A stretch of DNA of 64,000 bases from Haliovirga abyssi. Lineage in GTDB: Bacteria > Fusobacteriota > Fusobacteriia > Fusobacteriales > Haliovirgaceae. A program made the translations under genes and the position numbers. Location of the stretch: NCBI RefSeq assembly GCF_030295325.1, contig NZ_AP027059.1, positions 1,918,637 through 1,982,636 on the forward strand. Direction: 5' to 3'. The notes under the pieces were generated by a model that was given only the letters and a program-made list of their open reading frames with translations, made no database searches and was not told the origin of the DNA. Position 1 is the stretch's first letter. Each line of letters opens with the position of its first letter. Of this stretch, positions 1 to 8,809 are shown in pieces.

Positions 1-147
1 TTTTATTTCATAATTATATATTATTGAGGAATAATCATCAAAGTGAAAACTCCCCATAAAGCTTGTAGAGTATGCTATTAATCCTATTAAAAATATAACC
101 GCTAGTGCAATCCACTGCTTTTTATATATTACATCTAATTTTTTCAT
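1..147 (-). CDS. N-terminus of a TMTC-like polytopic membrane protein (runs off the window)
   Basis: The first 49 codons are visible; the rest lies beyond the window. After a short basic N-terminus there is one membrane segment (about residues 12-31) followed by the motif FHFDD at residues 34-38. The two larger membrane TPR proteins in this window (20757-23231 and 34025-35791) have the same arrangement, with FxxD right after the first membrane segment, so this is most likely a third GT-C/TMTC-like (DUF1736-type) protein. It alone keeps the full Asp-Asp pair (D37-D38). The ATG overlaps the TAA of the upstream TPR gene (TAATG), which suggests translational coupling. The family role, membrane glycosyl transfer from a lipid-linked donor, is inferred. 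Confidence 0.6.
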   Translation of the reverse strand, partial: MKKLDVIYKKQWIALAVIFLIGLIAYSTSFMGSFHFDDYSSIIYNYEIK

Positions 148-968
148 TATTTATTCTCTCCTTTTTTTATTCTATCTTTTATTATGTTTAAACTTCTTAA
201 TACAGTTTTAGATTTTGACATTTCGTAGCCTTTTGTTAATATTTTTATAGCTTTTTCTTTTTCTCCTATTCTATAATAAAGTATTCCTAGGTTATTATAT
301 GCTTTCCCATCATTTGGCTTTATATCTATTCCTCTTTTTAATAAAGGTTCAGCTTTTTCATATTCTTTATTTAATGAATATGCTACTCCTAAATTTGTAA
401 GTACATTATAATCATTTTGATTTAATTCATATGCTTTCAAATTATATTTCAAAGCTTTTTCAGGATTTTTTAATTCAATGTAATTTTTACCTAATCTTAA
501 TAATACTTTAAAATTATTTTTATCTTCATTTTTTCCTTTATCCATTATTTGCTCTAAAAAAAACGTTTCTTTTTCTCTATTTTTTAATTCTTTAAATAAA
601 TCTGCTAATGCCTCATATGCAGGTGAAAAAGAATCATCTTCTTTTACTGCTTTTTTATAATAGTCAAAAGCTATTTTATATTTTTTTTGTTTCACATAAA
701 TCCTTCCTATTGTTACATAAGTATGTGGATATCTCGGATCTATTTTTATAGCTTTTTCTAAATATTTTATTGCATTATCATAATCTTTTTCTTTATAATA
801 ATTTACTCCTAAATTTATCCATCCTCTTGCTTTTTTAGGCGTTTTTTTAGCTATATCCATATTTAGAGTTACTCCAGTTAGCCAAGTCATATTTCTAAAT
901 AATGTAACAATAGTTAGCATAATTAATATTGCTATTAATAACCTATTTAATAATTTCAATAAAAGCAC
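147..968 (-). CDS. Membrane-anchored tetratricopeptide-repeat protein
   Basis: The protein has 273 residues: one N-terminal membrane segment (about 8-25), then tandem TPR units from about residue 45 (for example GWINLGVNYYKEKDYDNAI and similar 34-residue helical pairs) to the end. The junction RNMTWLTG...KKTPKKARGWINLG matches the point in the 824-residue TMTC-like protein of this window where the last membrane helix passes into the TPRs (RNYTWLSM...). It therefore looks like a detached C-terminal half of that family. Its stop overlaps the start of the next TMTC-like gene by one base. TPRs mediate protein-protein contacts; no enzyme activity is visible. Divergent from the plus-strand gene at 1062. 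Confidence 0.75.
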   Translation of the reverse strand: MLLLKLLNRLLIAILIMLTIVTLFRNMTWLTGVTLNMDIAKKTPKKARGWINLGVNYYKEKDYDNAIKYLEKAIKIDPRYPHTYVTIGRIYVKQKKYKIAFDYYKKAVKEDDSFSPAYEALADLFKELKNREKETFFLEQIMDKGKNEDKNNFKVLLRLGKNYIELKNPEKALKYNLKAYELNQNDYNVLTNLGVAYSLNKEYEKAEPLLKRGIDIKPNDGKAYNNLGILYYRIGEKEKAIKILTKGYEMSKSKTVLRSLNIIKDRIKKGENK

Positions 969-979
969 CTCTCTTTGTT

Positions 980-1008
980 TTGTATTTTGTATTTTTTTAT
1001 GTTATAAT
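980..1008 (+). promoter_or_regulatory. Likely sigma-70 promoter of the plus-strand nucleotidyltransferase gene
   Basis: TTGTAT at 980-985 and a perfect TATAAT at 1003-1008 are separated by 17 bp. They lie about 50 bp upstream of the ATG at 1062, which is preceded by a good ribosome binding site (AAGGAG near 1050). The match is strong, but all intergenic DNA here is A+T-rich. Confidence 0.55.
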
Positions 1009-1061
1009 TTTAATACAATTGAATTGCTACCCTCAATATTAAATTTTAAAAGGAGCTAATT

Positions 1062-2060
1062 ATGTTTTTTTATAATCCACAACCAAAATTAGAAATAAAA
1101 TTACAAGATTTAATTAATAAATTTATTCTTGAAATAAAATCTAATAAAAATCTATCTAAATATATCAAAATATTTGGTATTACAGGTCCTGCTGCTAGAA
1201 GTCAGGCCGTATATCCATATAGTGATATTGATTTTTATGCCATTACAAATTTTATCTCTTCTAAATATGAAAAAATATTAAGAAATATTTTCAACAATAT
1301 CTTTATCAATTTAGACATTGAATGTTCTTTACTTTTAGTTGCGCCTTCAATATATTATCGACCAGATTTAATGTTTTTTGAGTTTAATAATTCTGGAATA
1401 GTTTATTTAGGAGAAAAACAAAATAAACTTTCATTAGATAAAATACCTAATTGGGAAATTTTTAGACTTCTAACTTTTAGAAGCAATCCTTTTTTTTCTA
1501 CTTTTTCTTTATCAAACAATAAATTGATAATTAAAGATATTGAAAAATTTTATTATTATTATTCAAAATTAATATTAGGTATTAGTGAAGCATTTCTTAT
1601 ACTAAAGAACAAATACAGTGCTGATAATTTTGAAAGGCAAAAAGATATTAAGAGTTTAGAGATAAGTTTACAATTAAAAAATGAGATAGAAAAAGCATTT
1701 TTATTTAGATATAAAAATTATAACTATACAGAAACTCCTGAAAAACTTTTTGAAAATGCTATAACTTTTTTAAAAATTGTTTGGGATAAATTAATAATCG
1801 AATATTTTAAAACAGATAAAAAAACTGCATTAAACAAACTAAAAAAAATTAATGCACCTTTCCCTGCTATTTTATATACAAGATTATTTTTTATGATAAA
1901 TTATTACAAATATAATAATAAAATTATATTTTCTATAAGAGAACCATTTATAGATGAGATATTTTCTACTTTAGAATTTTTAGAAAATCCAAGTGAAAAT
2001 ATTAGAAAAAAATTAGTTTTATATTGGAAAATAGCTCCTAGATTTTGGAAAAAAAATTAG
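1062..2060 (+). CDS. Nucleotidyltransferase-fold protein (minimal NTase domain plus helical C-terminus)
   Basis: This is the only plus-strand gene in the window. Around residues 39-58 there is a glycine-containing strand followed by YPYSDIDFYAI, the D-x-D motif of polymerase-beta-like nucleotidyltransferases, with a preceding GPAARS in the position of the usual GS motif. Further acidic residues (LDIECSLLL, about residues 88-96) could supply the third carboxylate. The C-terminal 170 residues look helical and have no recognised motif. The substrate is unknown; relatives modify tRNA, antibiotics or proteins. It has its own promoter and ribosome binding site, and a 41-bp palindrome follows the stop codon, so it is probably monocistronic. 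Confidence 0.65.
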   Translation: MFFYNPQPKLEIKLQDLINKFILEIKSNKNLSKYIKIFGITGPAARSQAVYPYSDIDFYAITNFISSKYEKILRNIFNNIFINLDIECSLLLVAPSIYYRPDLMFFEFNNSGIVYLGEKQNKLSLDKIPNWEIFRLLTFRSNPFFSTFSLSNNKLIIKDIEKFYYYYSKLILGISEAFLILKNKYSADNFERQKDIKSLEISLQLKNEIEKAFLFRYKNYNYTETPEKLFENAITFLKIVWDKLIIEYFKTDKKTALNKLKKINAPFPAILYTRLFFMINYYKYNNKIIFSIREPFIDEIFSTLEFLENPSENIRKKLVLYWKIAPRFWKKN

Positions 2061-2063
2061 TTA

Positions 2064-2104
2064 GGAACGGCTTAAAAATAAGTTCCTTATATTTTTAACG
2101 TTCC
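2064..2104. repeat. Miniature, internally deleted element A copy between convergent genes
   Basis: The two termini of element A are present (GGAACGGCTTAAAAATAAG on the left, ATTTTTAACGTTCC on the right) but the central ~58 bp are missing. The flanks are TTA and TAG, so the target duplication is not perfect. It lies between the convergent stops at 2060 and 2113 and could act as a bidirectional terminator hairpin. Confidence 0.6.
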
Positions 2105-2112
2105 TAGAGTTT

Positions 2113-3576
2113 TTATATCTTTACTAATTTTTTTATATCCTCTCTTGTTATTGTTTTCGTTATAAAAATATATATACTATATACAATTAATGCTACTGCA
2201 AAAGATATTGGTCCTTTTATCCAAATACTCCAATCTAACAACATTCTAAATCCAACCATTATTATAATAAAAATTAATCCTGCTATGAGAAAATTTAATA
2301 GTTTCCATCCGTTCACATTAAACTTTAACTCTTTCCTAGAAACGAAAAAAGTATAAATCCACATAAAAAAGTTTGAAATTGATGTAGCAAAAGCTGCTCC
2401 ATACAAACCTGTAAATGGAATTAATGTTAAATTTAATATTACATTAATTATTGTTCCTACAATTGTAATTTTTAAAATTTCTTTTGGTTTTCCTATTGCA
2501 TATAATATTCCATTATTAATATAGCTTAATATCAAAAATATTAATCCAAAACTTAATAAAGATAATCCTCCATACGCTCTATAATATTTTGTACCATATA
2601 TAATATTAATATATACCATTGGATATATTATAAGCGTTGAAAAAATAGGAACCATTCCTGCTAATAAAAATAGATATATTTTTTCAATTAATTCTTTTAA
2701 TATTTCAAAATCTCTTTTAGCATACAACTCTCCTATAAGAGGAGTAAAAAAAACAAATATTCCAGAAAAAAGAGTTACAAATATTTTAAAAATATTTACT
2801 GCTACTTTATAGTTTGCAACTGAAATGTTGTCTTTTATTACAGATAACATAAGTATATCTATATTATTTAAAATATAATTGTTAAATCCTATTCCTATAG
2901 TTAAAAAACCATATATAAAATATATTTTGATTCTCTTAGAAGATAATTTTAATTTTTCTCCTCTAATTTTAGGAAATAATATTTTTATAAAAAAAATTAT
3001 TTCTATAAAATAACTTACAAACAATATTTTAGATAATTTTGTCAAATTTGAATTATTATTAAGATAAAAAAATATACCTGAAAGATATATAATACCTCTT
3101 ATTATTTCTCCAAAATTTACATTTTTTATATCTTGAAAAGATTTTACAAAAGTTTTATATAAATTTTCTAAAACCATTACTATAATTCCAGCAAAAAAGA
3201 TAAAAAATAGATTACTGTTTTTTATCTTTAATAAATCACTAATTAATCCTGATAAAAAAAATAGAATAATTAGGGAAATTAATCCATTAAATAAGAGTGA
3301 TACTGAAGAAACTATTATAATTTCTTTAATATTTCCATTTTTTTTTCTAATATTAAATTTTGGAATATATCTTTGAGCTACAGAACTCCAACCTAAATCA
3401 AGAAAAATAGAAAATAAAATTAGAAATCCCCATATAGTAGAAAAATCTCCAAATTCTTTCAAAGAAATTTTCCTAGCAAGTAAAATATTTGCCAAATATC
3501 CTAAAAAACTACTAATTAATAATCCACCATAACTTAATATTAAATTCCAGTAAATTTTTCTTTTTAATGTTGGCAT
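2113..3576 (-). CDS. Oligosaccharide flippase, Wzx/MATE-like polysaccharide biosynthesis protein
   Basis: A 487-residue polytopic membrane protein with about 12-14 hydrophobic segments spread over its length and an early motif (NILLARKISLKEFGDFSTIW, about residues 31-50) typical of the polysaccharide_synt family. These inner-membrane proteins move lipid-linked oligosaccharide units from the cytoplasmic to the outer face during capsule, LPS or glycan assembly. It follows glycosyltransferase, deacetylase and FemAB-like genes on the same strand, consistent with a surface-polysaccharide cluster. The exact substrate cannot be read from sequence. Confidence 0.88.
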   Translation of the reverse strand: MPTLKRKIYWNLILSYGGLLISSFLGYLANILLARKISLKEFGDFSTIWGFLILFSIFLDLGWSSVAQRYIPKFNIRKKNGNIKEIIIVSSVSLLFNGLISLIILFFLSGLISDLLKIKNSNLFFIFFAGIIVMVLENLYKTFVKSFQDIKNVNFGEIIRGIIYLSGIFFYLNNNSNLTKLSKILFVSYFIEIIFFIKILFPKIRGEKLKLSSKRIKIYFIYGFLTIGIGFNNYILNNIDILMLSVIKDNISVANYKVAVNIFKIFVTLFSGIFVFFTPLIGELYAKRDFEILKELIEKIYLFLLAGMVPIFSTLIIYPMVYINIIYGTKYYRAYGGLSLLSFGLIFLILSYINNGILYAIGKPKEILKITIVGTIINVILNLTLIPFTGLYGAAFATSISNFFMWIYTFFVSRKELKFNVNGWKLLNFLIAGLIFIIIMVGFRMLLDWSIWIKGPISFAVALIVYSIYIFITKTITREDIKKLVKI

Positions 3577-3630
3577 TTTATTCTCCTTCTGTACTTATAA
3601 ATAATATTTTTTACAACATCTATTAATAAC

Positions 3631-4488
3631 TTAAATCTTCTTATCATCTCTTTCATTTTCTATCTCTTTTTCCATATATTTAACCATATTTTTAAACTCT
3701 TTAAATTTAACTTTATTTGCTAAAACTATCCCTAATGGAACTGGAAAAGAGCTGTGCGGTGGCTTATTATAATTATACTCTCTTTTTTTTATATATAAAT
3801 CAGTTCCTCTTTCTGTTTTATTTAATTTTACATCTCTCTTCATGAATATTTCAGATAATCTATGATAATTTAAAATAACTTCTGATTTCAATTCTAAATC
3901 TTTTTTGGAACTTTTAATATTTATTAATTTAGGCTTTTTATTATTATATGGTATAAATTCTTTAGGCAGTTGATATTTTGTATTATCTAATTTCAGATTT
4001 TTTAAAAATTCCCTCATAAAAAATAGATAAAATCTTTTTAAATTCATGTAATTATTATAAGTTGGATATTCAAAAATTTCACTTTTTAATTTTAATTTTT
4101 CTATTGCTTTCATCACAATAAAATTGGTAACATCATGGTCAATATGTCCACCTTCATATGTTGGGATAAATATTTTATTCGGTTTTATTTTTTTTAATAT
4201 CTCATTTATATCCTTAAATAATTTTTTAGCTTCTTCAATTTTATATAGTGTTGTATCTTCATATTTTAAAAAAATTAGATTTTTTAATGGGATTTTAAAA
4301 TATTTTTTTATTGTCTTCTTTATTGCGACTCTTCTTGCTTTTATATACCTTTTTTCACTATTTTTAGCTCCTTGAGTTGTATAAACTATTGTAATATTAT
4401 TCCCTTTTTTTAACTCATTTTTCATCATTAAACTATTATTTATAATATCATCATCAGGATGTGGTGCAAATATTATTATATTTTCCAT
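3631..4488 (-). CDS. PIG-L/LmbE family deacetylase
   Basis: The N-terminus carries the zinc-binding PHPDDD motif (residues 10-15), and GGHIDHD (about 113-119) supplies the second metal-binding histidine region of the LmbE/PIG-L fold. Family members remove acetyl groups from N-acetylglucosamine-containing glycolipids or related sugars. The 285-residue length is usual, with a C-terminal basic tail. It lies between the flippase and a GT4 glycosyltransferase, so a sugar deacetylation step in the same glycan pathway is the likely role. An element A copy separates it from the upstream gene at 4603. Confidence 0.85.
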   Translation of the reverse strand: MENIIIFAPHPDDDIINNSLMMKNELKKGNNITIVYTTQGAKNSEKRYIKARRVAIKKTIKKYFKIPLKNLIFLKYEDTTLYKIEEAKKLFKDINEILKKIKPNKIFIPTYEGGHIDHDVTNFIVMKAIEKLKLKSEIFEYPTYNNYMNLKRFYLFFMREFLKNLKLDNTKYQLPKEFIPYNNKKPKLINIKSSKKDLELKSEVILNYHRLSEIFMKRDVKLNKTERGTDLYIKKREYNYNKPPHSSFPVPLGIVLANKVKFKEFKNMVKYMEKEIENERDDKKI

Positions 4489-4514
4489 AATTTCTCTCCA
4501 ATTTTAATTATTTA

Positions 4515-4613
4515 GGAACAGCTTAAAAATAACCTTCCCATTTTGTTTTAAAATACGCAACGATTTAAGCGTTTTTATAACAAAATATAAGAAACTTATT
4601 TTTTAAACGTTCC
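4515..4613. mobile_element. Element A, 99-bp palindromic MITE-like insertion with TTA duplication
   Basis: Begins GGAACAGCTTAAAAATAAC and ends AAAAAATAAG-complement ACGTTCC, with TTA at 4512-4514 and again at 4614-4616. The two arms pair across the whole length around the centre GCAACGATTTAAGCG. It overlaps the last codons and the TAA stop of the GT4 gene at 4603. Confidence 0.9.
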
Positions 4614-5613
4614 TTAAAACACTCAAAAAAACTTTTTTAAATTTCTCCTTTTGCCTATCTTCTGAATACTTCTTTGTTACCTCTTTTGCTTTTTCTCCTA
4701 ACTCTTTAATATTATACTCTTTTTTTTCTATACTTTCCAATATTCCAACTATATTTTTTTTACTTAAATCAATTACAAAATTTTTTTCTACCTTTTCTAC
4801 AATCTCTTTTAATCCTACATTTTTACTAACTATTGGCAATATTCCACAATACATACTTTCTAATACAGCCATTCCTGCTGCATCACTTCTTGAAGGTTGT
4901 ATATATATACTTGATTTTTCAAAATATTTTCTTATATCTTTTTCATATCCTGTAAATATTATATTTTTATATTCAGAATATCTCTTTTTATAATTATTAT
5001 ATAAAATATCTTCTCCAATTATATATAATTTATAATCTTTATATTTTTTATTAAATCCTATAAAAGCTTCTATCAAAATATCAGTCCCTTTTATTTTAGA
5101 AGGTCCTCCTATTGTAAGAATTGCTTTTTTGTTGTAATCTATTTTTATATTTTCTAATCTTTTTGTATCTATAAAAGGATAAACAACCTCATTTTTTATA
5201 TTTATATATTTATCTGCTATTTTTTTTATTTCGTAAGTAGTAGAGATTATTCCATCAATATATTTACAAAGCCACAATTTGTAATCTAAAACTATTTTTT
5301 TATCAAATTCTAAATCTCTAAAAAAAGAGTTCGAATTTATTGCTACTATCTTTATATTTTTATTAAATATCTTTTTTATAATTACAGGTAAACTTTTATT
5401 TATTGCATCCACTATATAAATATCTGCTTTTGGTATAAAAAAAATAGAAAACATTGAAAAAATTTGATGTAAAATAGCATTTCTCCTGATAAATTCTCTA
5501 TCAAAAATAGGTAATAAAAAATACGAAAACTCCTCTACTCCTACACTTTTAGCAAACTCTTTATGTAATTTATGTGCTTTTTTTTCAATATATACTATTT
5601 TTAAATTATCCAT
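4603..5613 (-). CDS. GT4-family glycosyltransferase
   Basis: A 336-residue GT-B enzyme. The C-terminal half has the glycosyl_transf_1 pattern: ILTIGGPSKIKGTDILIEAF (about 165-185), LYIIGED (about 196-202) and the donor-binding PSRSDAAGMAVLESMYCG (about 240-257). It would transfer a sugar from a nucleotide donor to a growing cytoplasmic glycan. The last residues RNV and the TAA stop lie inside an element A insertion. Removing the element and one TTA copy would give the ending S-V-L-N-N-stop, so the present C-terminus was created by the insertion. Four bases separate it from the upstream FemAB-like gene. Confidence 0.88.
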   Translation of the reverse strand: MDNLKIVYIEKKAHKLHKEFAKSVGVEEFSYFLLPIFDREFIRRNAILHQIFSMFSIFFIPKADIYIVDAINKSLPVIIKKIFNKNIKIVAINSNSFFRDLEFDKKIVLDYKLWLCKYIDGIISTTYEIKKIADKYINIKNEVVYPFIDTKRLENIKIDYNKKAILTIGGPSKIKGTDILIEAFIGFNKKYKDYKLYIIGEDILYNNYKKRYSEYKNIIFTGYEKDIRKYFEKSSIYIQPSRSDAAGMAVLESMYCGILPIVSKNVGLKEIVEKVEKNFVIDLSKKNIVGILESIEKKEYNIKELGEKAKEVTKKYSEDRQKEKFKKVFLSVLRNV

Positions 5614-5617
5614 TAAT

Positions 5618-6589
5618 TCACTTCCTATTTAATAATCTATTTTTTATTTTTCCCAATTTAGGAATTATATTAAATATAATTGGGGAAGTAGAATATTTGT
5701 TATAGTGATACTCCTCTCCACCCCATCTTCTTTTAAATATAGTTATACCATCATCTTTTTCTAAACTTATCCCACCTAAATCAAAAAAACTATATCCATT
5801 TTCTTTCCCAAATAGTATACTTTCCCAATATAAAAGATTGTTTGGTTGAGATTTATAATATTCTGTTTTAGAGAAATTATAATTTAATTTTATACTATTT
5901 CCAAAACAAATTAATATACTTCCACCAATAATATCATTCTCTTTTTTTATAATCAATAATTTTTTAATCTCTTTTAGAGAAGAAAATTCATCAAAAGAAT
6001 GTATATTCAATTCTTTTCTTATACACATCTCTTTATAAATCTCATATGCCTTCATCCAATCTTCATTTTTTTCTACAATTTCACAATATAACCCATCTTT
6101 CTTAGCTTTATTAATTCCCCATTTTGTTCCTTTGTTTAATTTTTTTCTTAACTCATCTTCAGATTTAGTTATATCAATAATTATAGTCCCTATTTTTTTT
6201 GAATATTTAAAATATTTTTGTAATAACCCTTCAAATTTAAAATTTACTCCGCCTATAATTATATTAAATAAAGGGGCTTTAAATAATATAACTTTTTTTA
6301 ATTGTTTTATTAGTAACTCTACCACATCAACTCTATCATCTAAAGCAAATATACCTCCAACTAAAATTTTACAAAAAATAAAATTTAATTTTAAAGCATA
6401 ATATAATCCACCTATAAATTTGCCATTTTCATATGCCCCTATTCCATAAACTTTATAACCTGTTTGTAAATATTTTTCTTGATAATCATAAATAGAGTCT
6501 ATATCTTTTCCAAATTTATATGCAATATAATCCCATTCTTCTTTATTTATATTTTCATAATTTAGTATATTTACCGTTATATTTTTCAT
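5618..6589 (-). CDS. FemAB/FemX-like aminoacyl or GNAT-fold transferase
   Basis: The 323 residues match the double-GNAT layout of FemAB/lipid II:glycine glycyltransferase-like proteins: an N-terminal domain with YGIGAYENGKFIGGLYYA, the linker LRKKLNKGTKWGINKAKKDG (about 150-170), which is the family's basic hallmark, and a second GNAT half ending in FDLGGISLEKDDGITIFKRR. Such proteins add amino acids to peptidoglycan or modify other surface glycans, and in polysaccharide clusters some act on sugars. Because it sits with glycosyltransferases and a flippase, a glycan-modifying role is as likely as a peptidoglycan one. Confidence 0.75.
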   Translation of the reverse strand: MKNITVNILNYENINKEEWDYIAYKFGKDIDSIYDYQEKYLQTGYKVYGIGAYENGKFIGGLYYALKLNFIFCKILVGGIFALDDRVDVVELLIKQLKKVILFKAPLFNIIIGGVNFKFEGLLQKYFKYSKKIGTIIIDITKSEDELRKKLNKGTKWGINKAKKDGLYCEIVEKNEDWMKAYEIYKEMCIRKELNIHSFDEFSSLKEIKKLLIIKKENDIIGGSILICFGNSIKLNYNFSKTEYYKSQPNNLLYWESILFGKENGYSFFDLGGISLEKDDGITIFKRRWGGEEYHYNKYSTSPIIFNIIPKLGKIKNRLLNRK

Positions 6590-6612
6590 TTTAGCACCTC
6601 TTTTTTATATTA

Positions 6613-6662
6613 TGGCGTAACTTATTTTATGCAGAAATTTATACTTTCCTAACAAATAAAAA
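6613..6662 (-). repeat. Element B copy, conserved motif upstream of the FemAB-like gene
   Basis: On the minus strand this reads TTAGGAAAGTATAAATTT, then TAAAATAAGTTACGCC. It is one of four similarly oriented copies (also 23558-23631, 35840-35899, 53076-53145). Each copy lies after one gene and before the start of the next, so a promoter or regulatory role is possible. Unproven. Confidence 0.5.
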
Positions 6663-6687
6663 TGGATAACTCTATTCCACTTCCTAC

Positions 6688-8262
6688 TTATCCTTCCCTC
6701 TTCTCCATTTTCCATTCACTAATATTCTTCTTTTCAGTATCAAAATTTACTCCTACCAAATATATCTCTTTCCCCATATCCATATATCTCTTGGCATATC
6801 CTTTTTCTCTTATCTGTTTTATTGCAATATCCACATTTTGATTACATTTAAATTCTACTATATGTATCATATCCTTTGTCTCTATCACCATGTCTATTCT
6901 TCCTTTATTTGTTAATACTTCTGCATATACTCTATATCCATAATCTTTCATTAATATATTTATCATATAAAATATACTATGATAATATAATTCTCGTTTT
7001 TCTAAATCCTTTGATATTAAGATATATGGTATCTTCGCAAATAACCCTTTCATTAATTCGAAATATTCCTCATATTCTCCTCTCGCAAAATGTCTCATCA
7101 TTTTTATTGAAGTTACCCCTTCATTTTTCCCTACATAACTTGATATTAATTGCTCAGTAAATCCTTGTTCCACCTCTTTATTAGGATACCCTAATTTATA
7201 TATTCCATATTCATAATCTTTTATTGTTAAATATCCCGTTTGAAACATCAATGGCTCTAATTGTAATCGTTCTATATCATAAGCTATTATTGAATTCTCT
7301 TCTAATTCTAAGTTTTCCATTTCTGTTACATCATAATTCCTTGCTTTCATTAGATTTACTAAAAATGTTGGCGTCCCACTTTCAAACCAATAATTCTTTA
7401 ATTTTTTATATATACATAATCTCCCTATTGAAAATGGATTATATACACTATATTCTTCTTCGGTAAATCTAAATCCATTATATTTCTCTTTTATCTTTAG
7501 ATACATCTCTTCTTTACTTATACTATTAGATTTCGCAACCATTTCTATATATTCATCAAAATATTTATGTAACTCCTCTTTAGTATAACCTAAAAATGTT
7601 GCAAAGTCTTGATGTATATCTAATTCTATTAAATTATTTAATGTTGAAAATATTGATACTTTGCTAAATTTACTTACTCCTGTTATAAATACAAACCTTA
7701 TATAATCCTCTAATGGTTTTAAATTATCATAAAACACTTTTAGTATCTCTCTATTGGCTTTTCCTATATCTAACTTTTCCTTTTCTTCTCCTAAATGGCT
7801 TATTATTGGTTTGTCATATTCATCTACTAATATTACTACTCCCTTTTTATATTTTTCACTTAATTTTTCTATTAAATTTTTAAACATATTTTCCGGATCA
7901 TCTAACAGTAAATCTATTTCATATTTTTTAGAAATTAACATTAGTTCTTCTTTTAAATTCTTTTTTAATTTTTCGCTTGTATCATTTGCTATTCTATTAA
8001 AATCCAACTTAATTATTGGATACTCATCCCATTCTCTATATTTACCCTCTATATATAGCCCTTCAAATAACTCCTTCTCACCTTTAAATAATGCCTCCAA
8101 TGTGCTAACTGTCAAACTTTTCCCAAATCTTCTTGGTCTTGATAAAAAATAATATTTCCCCTTACTTACCATTTCGTATATATATTGCGTTTTATCTATG
8201 TATAAATAATCATCTCTTATTATTGTCCCAAAGCTTGACATATCTACTGCTAATTTTTTCAT
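6688..8262 (-). CDS. AAA-ATPase-like protein with C-terminal PD-(D/E)XK nuclease-like domain (DUF1703 type)
   Basis: A 524-residue protein. Its N-terminal AAA_ATPase-like domain has Walker A SRPRRFGKSLTVSTL (about 41-55) and Walker B VVILVDEYDKP (about 143-153). The C-terminus has RIDMVIETKDMIHIVEFK (about 458-475), the D...E-x-K pattern of PD-(D/E)XK nucleases assigned to the DUF1703 family. The family is expanded in Bacteroidota and Fusobacteriota and its function is unknown. Two more distant relatives lie at 17467-20725. It interrupts the polysaccharide region and has an element A copy 26 bp upstream of its start. Confidence 0.85.
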   Translation of the reverse strand: MKKLAVDMSSFGTIIRDDYLYIDKTQYIYEMVSKGKYYFLSRPRRFGKSLTVSTLEALFKGEKELFEGLYIEGKYREWDEYPIIKLDFNRIANDTSEKLKKNLKEELMLISKKYEIDLLLDDPENMFKNLIEKLSEKYKKGVVILVDEYDKPIISHLGEEKEKLDIGKANREILKVFYDNLKPLEDYIRFVFITGVSKFSKVSIFSTLNNLIELDIHQDFATFLGYTKEELHKYFDEYIEMVAKSNSISKEEMYLKIKEKYNGFRFTEEEYSVYNPFSIGRLCIYKKLKNYWFESGTPTFLVNLMKARNYDVTEMENLELEENSIIAYDIERLQLEPLMFQTGYLTIKDYEYGIYKLGYPNKEVEQGFTEQLISSYVGKNEGVTSIKMMRHFARGEYEEYFELMKGLFAKIPYILISKDLEKRELYYHSIFYMINILMKDYGYRVYAEVLTNKGRIDMVIETKDMIHIVEFKCNQNVDIAIKQIREKGYAKRYMDMGKEIYLVGVNFDTEKKNISEWKMEKREG

Positions 8263-8287
8263 CTTTTCAACTCCTTTTTAATCCTAA

Positions 8288-8386
8288 GAAACGTTTAAAA
8301 AATAAGTTTCTTATATTTTGTTATAAATATGCTTGAATCATTGCGTATTTTAAAACAAAATAGAAAGGTTATTTTTAAACCGTTCC
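8288..8386. mobile_element. Element A, 99 bp, TAA duplication
   Basis: Begins GAAACGTTTAAAAAATAAG and ends AACCGTTCC. TAA is present at 8285-8287 and 8387-8389. Orientation is opposite to the copy at 4515. It lies just upstream of the AAA/nuclease gene, in the 547-bp gap between 8262 and 8810. Confidence 0.9.
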
Positions 8387-8520
8387 TAAATTATTCTTTC
8401 AAACAGACACATAGCTTTTAACCTATATCTTACATAAATTTTGTGACTATTTTAAATTTTGACAGAATCATCAAAAAATTTCTTCCTATTTTCCCTATAA
8501 TATAAGATATAATATGGTTA

Positions 8521-8568
8521 AACAACAAAAAAATAGTTTATATCAATAATAACTATTTTTTTGTTGTT
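8521..8568. terminator. Perfect 18-bp hairpin, possible bidirectional terminator
   Basis: AACAACAAAAAAATAGTT at 8521-8538 and its exact complement at 8551-8568 enclose a 12-base loop. Both strands would show an A/T-run stem like a factor-independent terminator, but the stem lacks G+C. It sits about 240 bp beyond the stop of the lipoprotein gene at 8810. Confidence 0.45.
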
Positions 8569-8582
8569 CGAACATATTCTAA

Positions 8583-8640
8583 TTTGATCCCAAAAATAGT
8601 TTTCTAAAATTAATTTACCTATCAATTGAATAAACTTCAA
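8583..8640. repeat. Degenerate left-end remnant related to element C
   Basis: TTTGATCCCAAAAATAGTTT followed by CTAAAATTA resembles the left end of the element C copy 85 bp away. Next comes a hairpin, CCTATCAATTGA / TCAACTGATAGG. No matching right end is visible. Confidence 0.35.
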
Positions 8641-8665
8641 CTGATAGGCTTAATTTTACCATATC

Positions 8666-8790
8666 TTATGATTAGACCCCCAAAAGGTAGTTTTCTAAAA
8701 TCATTCCATTATATATAGTTTCGTAAAAACGCTCGAACACTCTATATAGTAGTATGAAGAAAAATAAATACCTTTTTGTGGGGCAAACAT
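8666..8790. repeat. Element C, ~125-bp imperfect palindrome with terminal inverted repeats
   Basis: The left end TATGATTAGACCCCCAAAAG and the right end CTTTTTGTGGGGCAAACATA are near-complementary. The inner stem TATATATAG/CTATATAG surrounds TTTCGTAAAAACGCTCGAACA. A second copy lies at 38301-38431. This looks like a small non-autonomous mobile element. No transposase of matching type is in the window. Confidence 0.7.
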
Positions 8791-8809
8791 ATCTATATTA
8801 TTCTAATTT

